Source: Megaustenia siamemsis (lineage: Eukaryota > Mollusca > Gastropoda > Stylommatophora > Ariophantidae). From it: DNA of 64,000 nt. The notes beneath the pieces were generated by a model. It saw nothing but the letters and a program-made list of their open reading frames with translations, had not been told where the DNA came from and ran no database searches. The stretch lies in assembly GCA_032433765.1 (NCBI GenBank), contig JAVIAB010000025.1, forward strand, positions 33,024,115 through 33,088,114, in the 5' to 3' direction. Numbering within the stretch: the stretch's first letter is position 1; each line of letters opens with the position of its first letter. Below are positions 23,040 through 34,030 of this stretch, in pieces. A program made the position numbers and the translations under genes.

Positions 23040-23258
23040 ACTCCCAGTATATTGTGGATAGGCGGCGGGAAAATTGATGGCTATGCATGAAAAGTGTTCC
23101 TTGTTGCAGTTTCCTCATTTTCCAAGTCCGACTTGTTGCAGGAGCTACTGAGTTAAGTGCTCTGTACACACCGTGAGCTGTGTGTCTCATCTGTTTTGAT
23201 CATGTTTCGGTATTCCAATTGTTTACGATGAATGATGATATCGTTATTTGGTTATGGA
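23040..23258 (-). repeat. Family A right half, inverted
   Basis: Reverse complement of the right half of family A (compare 42300-42430): GGATAGGCGGC, AGTGTTCCTTGTTGCA and AGTTAAGTGCTCTGTACACA. It meets a plus-oriented left half at 23259, giving an inverted arrangement. Confidence 0.7.
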
Positions 23259-23470
23259 AGGCCCCTGTATCACTGCAAATGAATTGAAATCCATAATTGT
23301 TCAACCGCCCGTGCCAGCGTAAACATCCAAATTAATATTTCATCTCTCAAACAAAGAAAGGTAACTGCAGTCCCCATCGTAGCAGTCTCAGCACATGCCA
23401 AAAGACATAAGGCAAAACAGTGCAGAAAGTGAACACAGGCAACTGTTCACTGTCATACGATAACATCGTA
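23259..23470 (+). repeat. Family A left half
   Basis: Starts GGCCCCTGTATCACTGCAAA and includes CCGCCCGTGCCAGCG and AGCAGTCTCAGCACATGCCA. The 64-bp minisatellite follows directly. Confidence 0.75.
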
Positions 23471-25180
23471 CAAGATCTGCTTCCACCACATCTATTAGCA
23501 ACATCCTATATGTTCTAGCTTGAAGAAAGGAAGACAAGATCTACTTCCACCACATCTGTCAGTAACATCCTATATGTTCTAGCTTGAAGAAAGGAAGACA
23601 AGATCTACTTCCACCACATCTGTCAGCAACATCCTATATGTTCTAGCTTGAAGAAAAGAAGACAAAATCTACTTCCAACACATCTGTCAGCAACATCCTA
23701 TATGTTCTAGCTTGAAGAAAGGAAGACAAGATCTACTTCTACCACATCTGTCAGCAACATCCTATATGTTCTAGCTTGAAGAAAGGAAGACAAGATCTAC
23801 TTCCACCACATCTGTCAGCAACATCCTATATGTTCTAGCTTGAAGAAAGGAAGACAAGATCTACTTCCAACACATCTGTCAGCAACATCCTATATGTTCT
23901 AGCTTGAAGAAAGGAAGACAAGATCTACTTCCACCACATCTGTCAGCAACATCCTATATGTTCTAGCTTGAAGAAAGGAAGACAAGATCTACTTCTACCA
24001 CATCTGTCAGCAACATCCTATATGTTCTAGCTTGAAGAAAGGAAGACAAGATCTACTTCCAACACATCTGTCAGCAACATCCTATATGTTCTAGCTTGAA
24101 GAAAGGAAGACAAGATCTACTTCCACCACATCTGTCAGCAACATCCTATATGTTCTAGCTTGAAGAAAAGAAGACAAAATCTACTTTCAACACATCTGTC
24201 AGCAACATCCTATATGTTCTAGCTTGAAGAAAGGAAGACAAGATCTACTTCCACCACATCTATTAGCAACATCCTATATGTTATAGCTTGAAGAAAGGAA
24301 GACAAGATCTACTTCCACCACATCTGTCAGCAACATCCTATATGTTCTAGCTTGAAGAAAGGAAGACAAGATCTACTTCCACCACATCTATTAGCAACAT
24401 CCTATATGTTCTAGCTTGAAGAAAGGAAGACAAGATCTACTTCCAACACATCTGTCAGCAACATCCTATATGTTCTAGCTTGAAGAAAGGAAGACAAGAT
24501 CTACTTCCACCACATCTATTAGCAACATCCTATATGTTCTAGCTTGAAGAAAGGAAGACAAGATCTACTTCCAACACATCTGTCAGCAACATCCTATATG
24601 TTCTAGCTTGAAGAAAGGAAGACAAGATCTACTTCCACCACATCTATTAGCAACATCCTATATGTTATAGCTTGAAGAAAGGAAGACAAGATCTACTTCC
24701 ACCACATCTGTCAGCAACATCCTATATGTTCTAGCTTGAAGAAAGGAAGACAAGATCTACTTCCACCACATCTATTAGCAACATCCTATATGTTATAGCT
24801 TGAAGAAAGGAAGACAAGATCTACTTCCACCACATCTATTAGCAACATCCTATATGTTCTAGCTTGAAGAAAGGAAGACAAAATCTACTTCCACCACATC
24901 TATTAGCAACATCCTATATGTTCTAGCTTGAAGAAAGGAAGACAAGATCTACTTCCAACACATCTGTCAGCAACATCCTATATGTTCTAGCTTGAAGAAA
25001 GGAAGACAAGATCTACTTCCACCACATCTATTAGCAACATCCTATATGTTATAGCTTGAAGAAAGGAAGACAAGATCTACTTCCACCACATCTGTCAGCA
25101 ACATCCTATATGTTCTAGCTTGAAGAAAGGAAGACAAGATCTACTTCCACCACATCTGTCAGCAACATCCTATATGTAAG
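23471..25180. repeat. 64-bp minisatellite, about 27 copies
   Basis: Unit contains GACAAGATCTACTTCCACCA, CATCTGTCAGCAACATCCTA and TATGTTCTAGCTTGAAGAAA. Linked variants (CTATTAGC with GTTATAGC, CCAACACATC) recur in order, suggesting multi-unit amplification in the second half. Confidence 0.95.
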
Positions 25181-25195
25181 GTTGCCACTTCAAGA

Positions 25196-25475
25196 ACCGT
25201 GGTGGCTGAGTGGTTAGTGTGCTCATTTTCTGATCTGAAAGGTCCAAGTTCAACTCCCAGAAGTGGCAGATTTTTTTTTTTGATCAACAAGGCTCTGGGG
25301 TTCACCCAGTACCCAAAAATGTGTACCAGAGAATTTTCTGGGAAGTAAAGGTGGCCTGGCGTGATACTGACAACATCACCCAAAAATGTGCCATGGTCAT
25401 GGATAAATATGACCTTAAACATTATATTCTCCATATGCCTAGCAAGGCAGGGAAGTGAACCTTTACTTTATTACA
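25196..25475 (+). mobile_element. SINE-2, full-length, 9-bp TSD
   Basis: 280 bp. tRNA-like head TGGCTGAGTGGTTAG (A box) and AAGTTCAACTCCCAG (B-box region), then GGTTCACCCAG, GTGTACCAGAGAATTTTCTG, ending CCTTTACTTTATT. TSD ACTTCAAGA at 25187-25195 and 25476-25484. Confidence 0.9.
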
Positions 25476-25624
25476 ACTTCAAGACAGGCGCTGTCGTCAA
25501 AGAGAGAACAACTCTCAGAACCTGATTAGTAGACTGATAGATCACAATAGCAAGGATTATTTCCCTGGAACTCTTCCACATACCAGCCTGACTTCAGAAC
25601 ATCTAAAAAAAAATACGACATTTA

Positions 25625-25928
25625 TTGTCACTGGAGACTGACAGGACGATGGCGCTGGATAGGACACAAACCATGGAAGCCAACTGAGAGTATTACACCA
25701 CAGGCCCTTTTTTGGAACCCACAAAGAGGAAGACCAAGATATTCTTGGGGAAGACAGATGGAAGCATAGGTGAAGATGATGGGGAAGACAGATGGAAGCA
25801 TAGGTGAAGATGATGGGGAAGACATGGAATGATCTTAAAAGAATAGCAAGAAACAGAACGGCTTGGAAAGTGTTTGTTGAAGACCTATGCTCCACAGGTA
25901 GCTGAAAGGTAGAAGAAGAAGATGATTG
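25625..25928 (+). mobile_element. LINE family W, 3' fragment
   Basis: From RRWRWIGHKPWKPTES-like sequence to GTGTTTGTTGAAGACCTATG and CTCCACAGGTAGCTGAAAGG, with a GAAGAAGATGA tail. It holds a short tandem duplication (GGGAAGACAGATGGAAGCAT repeated near 25749 and 25783). Confidence 0.85.
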
Positions 25929-26041
25929 ACAGGATATCATAGCCAGCCCATTTGCTAGATTGCAGTTAGTGACAGACCATCTCTCTGGACATATCCAGCA
26001 ACATGTTTCAGGATTTAATTACACGTGACTAACATTTGCAG

Positions 26042-26767
26042 AAGTTACAAGAAATTGTAGACATTTTAGTGAAGGAAAGCAAAAATAAAGGACTCAGCCT
26101 TAATAGCAAAAAGACAGAAGTAATGGTAGCAACAAATAAAAAGACATTACCGCAAGGCACGATAAAGACAAGTGGAACAATTTTAAAACAGGTAAATGAA
26201 TTTAAATATCTGGGAACAATGTTAACCTGAGATGGTAGATGTACAACAGAGGTGATATGCAGAATGGCTCAGGCAAAATAAACTTTCAAAAAATGAGGAA
26301 GATAATGTGCTATCAATTTTAGAAAAAGAGTTCTTAAATGTTTTTGTAGAGCCAGTCTTAACATATGGATGTGAATCATGGACAATAGGACAACAAACAA
26401 GAAAATCACTGGAGACTGTAGAAATGTGGTTTTAGAAGAATGTTGAGAATACCATGGACAGCTAAGAAGAGTAATGAAAACGTTCTGAAAGAGGTCAAAG
26501 CAAAAAGAGAGCTAATTTCCAATATTAGGAAGAAACAATCATCATATTTTGGCCATGTAATGAGAAGAGAACAATTGGAATATATTGTAACAACTGGGAA
26601 AGTTGTGGGATGAAGAGATAGAGGGAAGCAAAGATAAAGATACCAGGCAGCTTAAGAGAATGGCTTAGCAGAAGGTCAACAACAGAAATGGTAAATAACT
26701 GTTGAGATTGAGAATTGTGGAAAGACATGATCACCTACACCAGCAGGCATGGTACTTGATGATGATG
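26042..26767 (+). mobile_element. LINE family F, 726 bp, 11-bp TSD
   Basis: Plus-strand RT fragment: LVKESKNKGLSLNSKKTEVM, then KTSGTILKQVNEFKYLGTML (RT 'YLG' motif), a stop at about 26228, a deletion in the AQAK-to-RKRV region, and several frameshifts to the LWKDMITY end and GATGATGA tail. Exact TSD AACATTTGCAG at 26031-26041 and 26768-26778. Confidence 0.9.
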
Positions 26768-26949
26768 AACATTTGCAGGACTTATTCATGGCAATCTGGT
26801 TAGTGTGTGTCACAGAGTGAGTGGACTATTGTGCATGTCACACGGCTGTCAAGTTTTATAGTGAGGTCAGGAGAAACCAAATCGTTTAGGGCTTCTGACA
26901 CCATGATGGAAACAACACTCAATGTCTCAAGTAGGGTAGAATTGTGACT

Positions 26950-27190
26950 AGTTGTAGATTTGATCAAAGACTTTCATGTTGGCTATATTATCAACTATTG
27001 GTAGTATAACATAACTACCTTTGGTAGAGTTCTGAAAGGTAGTTATGATTAGTGATGAGCAGTAGATTTTATCAAAGACTTTTATGTCGGCTACATTATC
27101 AACTATTTGTAGTATAACATAACTACCTTTGGTAGAGTTGTGAAAGGTAGTTATGATTAGTGATGAGCAGTAGATTTGATCAAAGACTGG
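26950..27190. repeat. 110-bp tandem repeat, 2.1 copies, with hairpin
   Basis: Units start at about 26952, 27063 and 27173 (TAGATTTGATCAAAGACT). Each full unit contains inverted arms AACTACCTTT and AAAGGTAGTT around a 12-bp loop. Confidence 0.9.
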
Positions 27191-27459
27191 CAACATATTC
27201 AGTCAGGGCATTTCATAACTTTTTGGGCTCAGATGCGATAGGAAGCCAATAAATGAATTCTCTACATAGGCAGCCCCCACTCCCATTCTTCCCTAGAGTG
27301 TCAAGAAAAGGGCTGAAACTTTTTATCAACAATGCCCCTTCTGGTGATCAGATTCCCCATGTTATGAGGTTCTGTATAAAAAAGTTTCCCCGTTATCAAT
27401 TTTACGGGTAAATTAACTTTTCTTCTTCATTTACACAGCACTTTGCTTTTAATTTCTCC
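27191..27459. other. Unique spacer
   Basis: Nothing recognised. Confidence 0.35.
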
Positions 27460-27471
27460 ACTCTGGACAAC

Positions 27472-28541
27472 AAAACTCCCAGAAAAATGCTTTGTAAGTT
27501 GCTGAGTCATTACGGAATCCCCATAAAGTTTATTAACCTGATAAAAACAATGTATGAAGGAACACAATGTAGTGTGGTGCATGAAGGACAGCTTACAGAA
27601 GCATTTGAAATTTTGAAAAGAAGTAAGGCAAGGATACCTTCTATCCCCATTTCTCTTGCTACAGGCCATAAATTGGATTATGAAAATAACTCAAAACAAC
27701 AGAAATGGGATCCAGTGGTCACTGACCAAACAACTTGATGACTTAGACTTTGCTGATGACATAGTTCTTCTATCACACAGCCATCAATGATGCAGGTATA
27801 AAATGAGTATATTAGATGAGAGATCACAACAGCTAGGACTAAAGATTAATAGAGATAAGACCAAAATTATGAGAATTAATGCAGTTGGCAATAACCAAAT
27901 AAAACTAGGAGAAATACCTCTACTAGACGTACAATCTTACATATATCTGGGCAGTAATATAGATAAAGAGGGAGGAACAGAAAATGATACCAAAATAAGG
28001 ATATCAAAAGCAAGAGGAGCTTTCATTGCACTGGGAAACATATGGAAATCCAAAGAAATTAGGTTAAATACAAAAATAAAAATTTTCAACTCAAATGTTA
28101 AGTCGGTCCTATTATATGGCTGTGAAACATGGAGAATAACAAAATTGACAATCACAAAGGTACAGACTTTCATTAATGGATGCTTACGCAGAATAAAGGG
28201 ATGGAAATGGCAGGACAAAGTCACTAACGTGGAATTATGGAAATGTACCGGTCAAATACCAGTGGATAAAGAGATACAGCGAAGATGATGGCCATGGATA
28301 GGACACACACTACGGAAGCCAACTGAGAGTATTACACAACAGGCCCTTTTTTGGAATCCCCAGGGGAAAAGACAAAGAGGAAGACCAAGGAATTCTTGGA
28401 GAAGACAGATCGAAGCAGAGATGAAGATGATGGGGAAGACATGGAATGATCTTAAAAGAATTGCAAAAAAAAGAACGACTTGGAAAGTGTTTGTTGAAGA
28501 CCTATGCTCCACTGGGAGCTAAAAGGTAGAAGAAGAAGAAG
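27472..28541 (+). mobile_element. LINE family W, longest copy (1,070 bp), 12-bp TSD
   Basis: 5'-truncated RTE-type element. It reads MLCKLLSHYGIPIKFINLIK (fingers/palm), then after frameshifts near 27620-27740 the catalytic-site segment LDFADDIVLLSHS (FADD box, plus strand about 27740-27780). Next come the open frame 27803-28288 with DERSQQLGLKINRDKTKIMR, YIYLGSNIDKEGG and SVLLYGCETWRITK, then TLRKPTESITQQALFWN and GKRQRGRPRNSWRRQIEAEM, and a GAAGAAGAAGAA tail. Exact TSD ACTCTGGACAAC at 27460-27471 and 28542-28553. Frameshifts and truncation make it inactive. Confidence 0.93.
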
Positions 28542-28553
28542 ACTCTGGACAAC

Positions 28554-29104
28554 CATTATGGACATTCAACTATGGTATCAAATGAAAACATGTTAAAAAG
28601 CTGCAGTAATCAATCACAGCAGAAGGATCATATGTAATATGCAGTATCATTTTAAGATGAACAAGGAAAAAGGTTTTTTTGTGTTTTGTAATTTTGTGCA
28701 ACAAGAGAATAGAGTTGATCAACTTTCTGCCTAATTTTTTCCAGATGTTGAGTGGAACATTTGATGCTTTGAGCAAAAATATTTTAAATTCAGAGTTACT
28801 ACACCAAGACATTCATATTTAGTAACGTAAAATGAGCGACAACATTTTGATGTGCACAGTATAATATTAAAAACATTGGAAGAGATAGGAAGGGACAGCA
28901 TTCAAAATCAGTTCATTTCTTCAGACACATATTTGACAATGTAAGGGTTCATTGGCAGTGAGTGATTAACATACTGGCCCGATGGTCAGATTATTGAAGT
29001 TTGATCCTAGTCTGGCACACTTTAGACTTTACAGTCTAGAACAGATTAGTGTCACTGTAGCCATTCCCATATCTTCTACATCTCTATTCTAGCAACCAAC
29101 AAAG
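28554..29104. other. AT-rich unique spacer
   Basis: Nothing recognised. GTTTGATCCTAGTCTGGCAC near 28999 is B-box-like, but no A box or SINE body supports it. Confidence 0.35.
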
Positions 29105-29480
29105 TATTTATTCTGAACGTTCAAAACTTCCAGTGAATGTGTCACTTTCTGAACGTTCAGAACTTCCAGTGAATGTGTCACGTTCTGAACGTTCAAAACT
29201 TCCAGTGAATGTGTCACATTCTGAACGTTCAGAACTTCCACTGAATGTGTCACGTTCTGAATGTTCAGAACTTCCAGTGAATGTGTCACATTCTGAATGT
29301 TCAGAACTTCCAGTGAATGTGTCACATTCTGAACGTTCAGAACTTCCAGTGAATGTGTCACATTCTGAACGTTCAGAACTTCCAGTGAATGTGTCACATT
29401 CTGAACGTTCAAAACTTCCAGTGAATGTGTCACATTCTGAACATTCAGAACTTCCAGTGAATGTGTCACGTTCTGAAAAA
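29105..29480. repeat. 36-bp minisatellite with a 14-bp palindrome, about 10 copies
   Basis: Unit contains the perfect palindrome TCTGAACGTTCAGA followed by ACTTCCAGTGAATGTGTCAC. The 36-bp period keeps three frames open across both strands (VNVSHSERSELP and related). No start, splice or domain support for a gene. Confidence 0.95.
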
Positions 29481-29489
29481 AAAGTGTGC

Positions 29490-29947
29490 AGCTCGTGATC
29501 CACACTTTCAGGTCTTTCGACTAGTGAGGCAGGCCAAGATAGCTGCTTAGTCAAATCGGTCTCAGGATTGGTTGAATTTTTGCTGCAGTGTGTTTAAAAA
29601 TTATTCTGATCTGGATTTTCATTTACAGAGACAGTGGTGGGCTGGCCGCATTCACCTAACCACAAAGTCAACATGATTGTGGTACTGGCATGCAGAGATT
29701 GTGCTGCAAGCGATGGACTGTTGATTGAAGTGGAACTGTACCAGGTCCCTGCTTTGCCTTGGGACGGGGTGTGTGATCTGTGTTCAACTGCAAATTCACC
29801 ACCAGCTGGATTACAGTCGGATCGAGTGTTTCACCAAAGTGGAGGCCTGACTTCATTTGTTGGGACAGCGGTTCTTGGGGCACGCTTGCTGACCATGAAG
29901 TCTATGTGGATTTGGCGCATGTGCATGTAGGCAATCTCTACTGAGAT
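29490..29947. other. Unique spacer
   Basis: The plus strand is open over 29634-29930 for 98 codons with varied composition, but I recognise no domain and no flanking splice sites, so I leave it uncalled. Confidence 0.35.
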
Positions 29948-30600
29948 GAAATGTGTCAGGGGATTGACAGGAAACAGTCTGAGAGATAAGATCAGAAATG
30001 AAGAACTGAGAAAAAATCTAGGAATAGCCCCCGCCATAGAATATATATATATATCTCAAAGAGGCCAATACAAAAAGGGAGCTCTTAAAAAACATCAGAA
30101 AGAAGCAATCAACATTTTTCGGGCACATCATGAGAAGAGGAAAGTTGGGATACTTGGTTACAACTGGCAAAATAAAAGGAAAGAGAGATCGCGGACGACA
30201 AAGAAAGAAAATACTGGATAGCTTGGTTTCATGGCATGGAAAACAGTCAACAACAGAACTGATACGATGCACTGTAGATAGAAGATTGTGGAGGGACATG
30301 ATCACCTACGCCAACCGGTAAGGCACATGATGATGATGATGATGATAGAATATATAAGGAAACAACAGATAAAATGGTTTGGCCACGTGACAAGGCAGAA
30401 AGATCAAAACACAACACAACGAGCCTTCAGCAAACGAGCCTTCAGTTCTGTGAGAACAACTGACCCAAGGGTCGACCACGAAAAAGATGGATCGATGTAA
30501 TATTAGAAGCACTAGGAAACATGACAGCAGCAGAGGCGATCAGAAGAACAAAAGACCGCAAATTATATCTCCCATCGACGCTGAAAGGCAGATGAGGAAA
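29948..30600 (+). mobile_element. LINE family X fragment, split by LINE G
   Basis: Left part 29948-30047 reads CVRGLTGNSLRDKIRNEELR, the RT connection region. Right part 30345-30600 reads QIKWFGHVTRQKD, then RAFSSVRTTDP and, with frameshifts, an LEALGNMTAAEAIRRTKDRK-like segment. The family G copy lies between them. Confidence 0.75.
30048..30344 (+). mobile_element. LINE family G nested in LINE X, 12-bp TSD
   Basis: Plus-strand RT tail QRGQYKKGALKKHQKEA, then RRGKLGYLVTTGKIKGKRDR and LVSWHGKQSTTELIRCTVDR in a shifted frame, and a GATGATGATGATGATG tail. Exact TSD ATAGAATATATA at 30036-30047 and 30345-30356. Confidence 0.92.
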
Positions 30601-30689
30601 GAAAGATGAAGATATAGGTTCATACTGCCTGCAATAGGTATTACAGCAACACAGAAGTGTTTTCATCATGAGCTGTACATCTTTTTTCA

Positions 30690-31425
30690 GAATGCAGAAT
30701 GTTCACTACAACAGTATGACAGTATAAACAATTAGGATGACCACACTTTTTGTTCCCTACAACAGTATGACAGTATAAACAATTAGGATGACCACACTTT
30801 TTGTTCACTACAACAGTATGACAGTATAAACAATTAGGATGACCACACTTTTTGTTCCCTACAACAGTATGACAGTATAAACAATTAGGATGACCACACT
30901 TTTTGTTCACTACAACAGTATGACAGTATGAACAATTAGGATGACCACACTTTTTGTTCACTTCAACAGTATGACAGTATGAACAATTAGGATAACCACA
31001 CTTTTTGTTCACTACAACAGTATGACAGTATAAACAATTAGGATGACCACACTTTTTGTTCCCTACAACAGTATGACAGTATAAACAATTAGGATGACCA
31101 CACTTTTTGTTCACTACAACAGTATGACAGTATAAACAATTAGGATGACCACACTTTTTGTTCACTACAACAGTATGACAGTATAAACAATTAGGATGAC
31201 CACACTTTTTGTTCACTACAACAGTATGACAGTATGAACAATTAGGATGACCACACTTTTTGTTCACTACAACAGTATGACAGTATAAACAATTAGGATG
31301 ACCACACTTTTTGCTCACTACAACAGTATGACAGTACAAACAATTAGGATGACCACACTTTTTGTTCACTACAACAGTATGACAGTATAAACGATTAGGA
31401 TGATCACACTTTTTGTTCCAGGGAC
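30690..31425 (-). repeat. 51-bp minisatellite, open frame with Cys/His repeats
   Basis: About 14 units of 51 bp (CAACAGTATGACAGTATAAA, CAATTAGGATGACCACACTT). The minus strand is open from 31438 to 30641 (265 codons) and each unit encodes KKCGHPNCLYCHTVVVN, with an invariant C-x4-C-x2-C-H pattern. Unit changes are mostly N/S, L/S and V/G. There is no recognised family, and the period being a multiple of 3 alone can keep the frame open, so I list it as a repeat with a possible coding role. Confidence 0.9.
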
Positions 31426-31574
31426 AAGGACTGAGCAAATATGGGAATACTCCTCCTGCAGTGATGCCATTCCATTCTAAAGTCTAACTGAGCAACTTTG
31501 GGGCTGTTTTATATGCATTTTACTAAGGAAGTTTTTATTAAATAATGGAAGCCATGAAAGCAGAGGGTAAAAAA

Positions 31575-31741
31575 AAAGCTCACTAGAGAAACACACACAA
31601 AAAAACACAGAATTAAAAAACAACAACAGGCATCAACTCCCTTGCAGATGTTAAGAAACTCTCCCAGAATAGCAATGCATGGTGGGATGCATAGTGAGTC
31701 CTGTTCAAAGTCTGACTTGGAGAGTCTAGAATTTCTGCTCC
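31575..31741 (+). mobile_element. LINE family R fragment
   Basis: TCACTAGAGAAACACACAC, CATCAACTCCCTTGCAGATG and AGAGTCTAGAATTTCTGCTC match 13990-14150. No open frame. Confidence 0.55.
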
Positions 31742-32206
31742 ATTTTTGACAATAGAAACAAGAAAAAGAGTTCTTAAATGATATGTAGAGCCAGTCTTAA
31801 CATATAGATGCGAATCATGGACAATAGAACAACAGACAAGAAAATCACTGGAGTCTGTAGAAATGTGGTTTTACAGAAGAATGTTGAGAATACCATGGAC
31901 AGCTAAGAAGAGTAATGAAGAGGTTCTGAGAGAGGTTAAATCAAAAAGAGAGCTAATTTCCAATATTAGGAAGAAACAATCATCATTTTTTGGCCATGTA
32001 ATGAGAAGAGAACAACTGGAATATATTGTAACAACTTGAAAAATTGAGGGACGAAGAGATAGAGGGAAGCAAAGTGAAAAAATAACAGACAGCTTAAGAG
32101 AATGGCTTGGCAGAAGGTCAACAACAGAAATGATAAATAGCTGCCAAGATCAAAAATTGTGGAGAGACGTGATCACCTACGCCAGTAGGCCCGGTACTTG
32201 ATAATG
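31742..32206 (+). mobile_element. LINE family F, 3' fragment
   Basis: From the LTIETRKRVLK region through SLESVEMWFYRRMLRIPWTA and SNIRKKQSSFFGHVMRREQL to LWRDVITYASRPGT, with a GATAATGATGATG end. One stop (AACTTGAAAA) falls where other copies read TTGK. Confidence 0.88.
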
Positions 32207-32474
32207 ATGATGTTTATAGTTTCATCAAAGCTGAAATTTGGGCACTGTGTTATTGTTTGGTGATTATTCATAATGTTTGTTGCTACTTGAATGCTCATGA
32301 TGATGATGAATAATGCCACAGGGTTGAGGTCTTGACCGTTAGACCAAGGATGGTAATGTGGCTGATGACGATGGCTTTCTTGATATTCTGGGTTGTGTTG
32401 AAGCTTGTTCATTCTAGAGGTTCTGCAGTACTGGGTCTTCTATATCAGTAGACTGAGTTTTATGGTGATACTGT
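32207..32474. other. Unique spacer
   Basis: Nothing recognised. Confidence 0.35.
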
Positions 32475-32487
32475 CCTCATTAGTCAG

Positions 32488-32716
32488 TGTGAGTTAGCTG
32501 AGTGGCAGTGTTCCCTAGCGTTTGGCTTTTCGTGGCAAGGCGCTGTGCCACTGAGTACGGGTTCGATCCTGCCTTGGTCCATATTTTTTTCTGTTGTTGA
32601 TTATTTGTCATTTTTTCCGAGTGCTGTAAACATACCTCTTCCTCTGAATTGATTCACTGATTATCGCCTCGGATGTTTCCCTCTATAATAATATTCATTT
32701 ATTATTATTTGTCTCC
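32488..32716 (+). mobile_element. SINE-3, full-length, 13-bp TSD
   Basis: tRNA-like head TTAGCTGAGTGGCAGTG (A box) and ACGGGTTCGATCCTGCC (B box), then a body with CCGAGTGCTGTAAACATACC, ending in an ATT-rich tail. Exact TSD CCTCATTAGTCAG at 32475-32487 and 32717-32729. This copy defines the element (229 bp). Confidence 0.92.
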
Positions 32717-32819
32717 CCTCATTAGTCAGCCGGTTTTGACGCAGACCGTTGCTAGGGGAGACCACCTAGGAAGTGAAGCAAGGTCTTTGGTTGTGATGAT
32801 TACAAGCCACTGAGCTTAA

Positions 32820-33330
32820 GTTCTTCAACTTGAATGCTGAAAACACATAAGTTATTGACGTATGACGATTTATGTCTTTTTCTTTCATATTTGCATTGAA
32901 TGCACACATTTATGTATTTAAAAAAAAAAATTACTAATTTTATATTTGGTTTTGTCAGAGCTGTGACACATGCACAGTTGTTTGATGAATTATTTCAGTA
33001 TTTAGTTATGTGAATGCTGAAACACATAGACTTTTGTTTATTGTTTGGTAAATCATGAAATGCACAGATTTAGTTATGTGAATGCTGAGAAATTTAAGCT
33101 GCTATATGTTTGGTAAATCATGAAAATGCATGTTTATTTTATGAATGCTGATATACATTAGCTGTTTTCTGTTAAGTAAATCAGGAAATTGCAAATTTAG
33201 TTATGTGAGTGCTGAAATAAATTGCCTGTTTTTTTGTTTAGTTTTTTTTACCTTATTAATCTCAAACATGTTTGTTTAGTTACATGAATGCTGAAACACA
33301 AAAGCTGTTTTCTGTTTGGTAAATCATGTT
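32820..33330. repeat. Degenerate ~75-bp tandem repeat
   Basis: TTAGTTATGTGAATGCTGAA recurs about six times with strong divergence and CACATA or AGCTGTTTTCTGTTTGGTAA endings. It grades into the 20-bp repeat to its right. Confidence 0.7.
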
Positions 33331-33700
33331 TTTTTTGGTAAATAATATTTTTGTTTGGTAAATCTTGTTGTTTGGTAAATAATAATTTTTGTTTGGTAAA
33401 TCATGTTTTATGTTTGGTAAATCATGTTTTATGTTTGGTAATTCATGTTTAATGTTCGGCAAATCGTTTTTTTGTTTGGCACATTGTGTTTTTGTTCGAC
33501 AAATTGTGTTATTTGTTTGGTAAATCCTGTTTTTGTTTGTTAAATCATGTTTTGTTTGGTAAATCATGTTTTATGTTTGGTAAATCATGTTATTTGTTTG
33601 GTAAATCATGTTTTGTTTGGTAAATCCTTTTCTATGTTTGGTAAATTATGTTATTTGTTTGGCAAATCATGTTTTTTGTTTGGTAAATCATTTTTTTTCT
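33310..33700. repeat. ~20-bp minisatellite (GTTTGGTAAATCATGTTTTA)
   Basis: About 18 imperfect units. The shared GTTTGGTAAATCATG motif also ends the preceding ~75-bp units, so this array likely grew from their 3' part. Confidence 0.85.
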
Positions 33701-34030
33701 TTATTTACATAATTCTGAAATACATTCAGTTTGTTGACTGATACAAGTGGTATTCCTGTTTTAATACTGATTTTAATTAAGTTTGAGTGGCAACTAACTC
33801 GCATTACCTATTTTAAAGGCACCGTAGTTATTTTAATGTTGATTTAATAATTTGCCGATAATATTTTGCTGTGAAGAAGAAGATGCCATGATTTGTATAC
33901 CCCTGTGTTTATCACAAATGTATTTGATTAATTTAGCGCATCCTTTATAGGGTGTCTTTTGCACTGGAGGTCTATTATTTGTTTGGTGATATTGTTATTC
34001 ACGGACCTTGCATCTAATTTTTAAACAACT
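33701..34030. other. AT-rich spacer
   Basis: Nothing recognised. Confidence 0.35.

Noticed and set aside
27421..27471. RT motif A of LINE W with Asp changed to Asn (AFNFSTLDN)
   Set aside because: The TSD ACTCTGGACAAC at 27460-27471 shows the LINE starts at 27472, so this is flanking DNA and only resembles the motif.
29089..29554. Open frames of 120-148 codons on both strands
   Set aside because: 36-bp palindromic minisatellite; both strands open by period.
29634..29930. 98-codon plus-strand frame with varied composition
   Set aside because: No domain, no splice sites and no neighbouring exon; the opposite strand is open as well.
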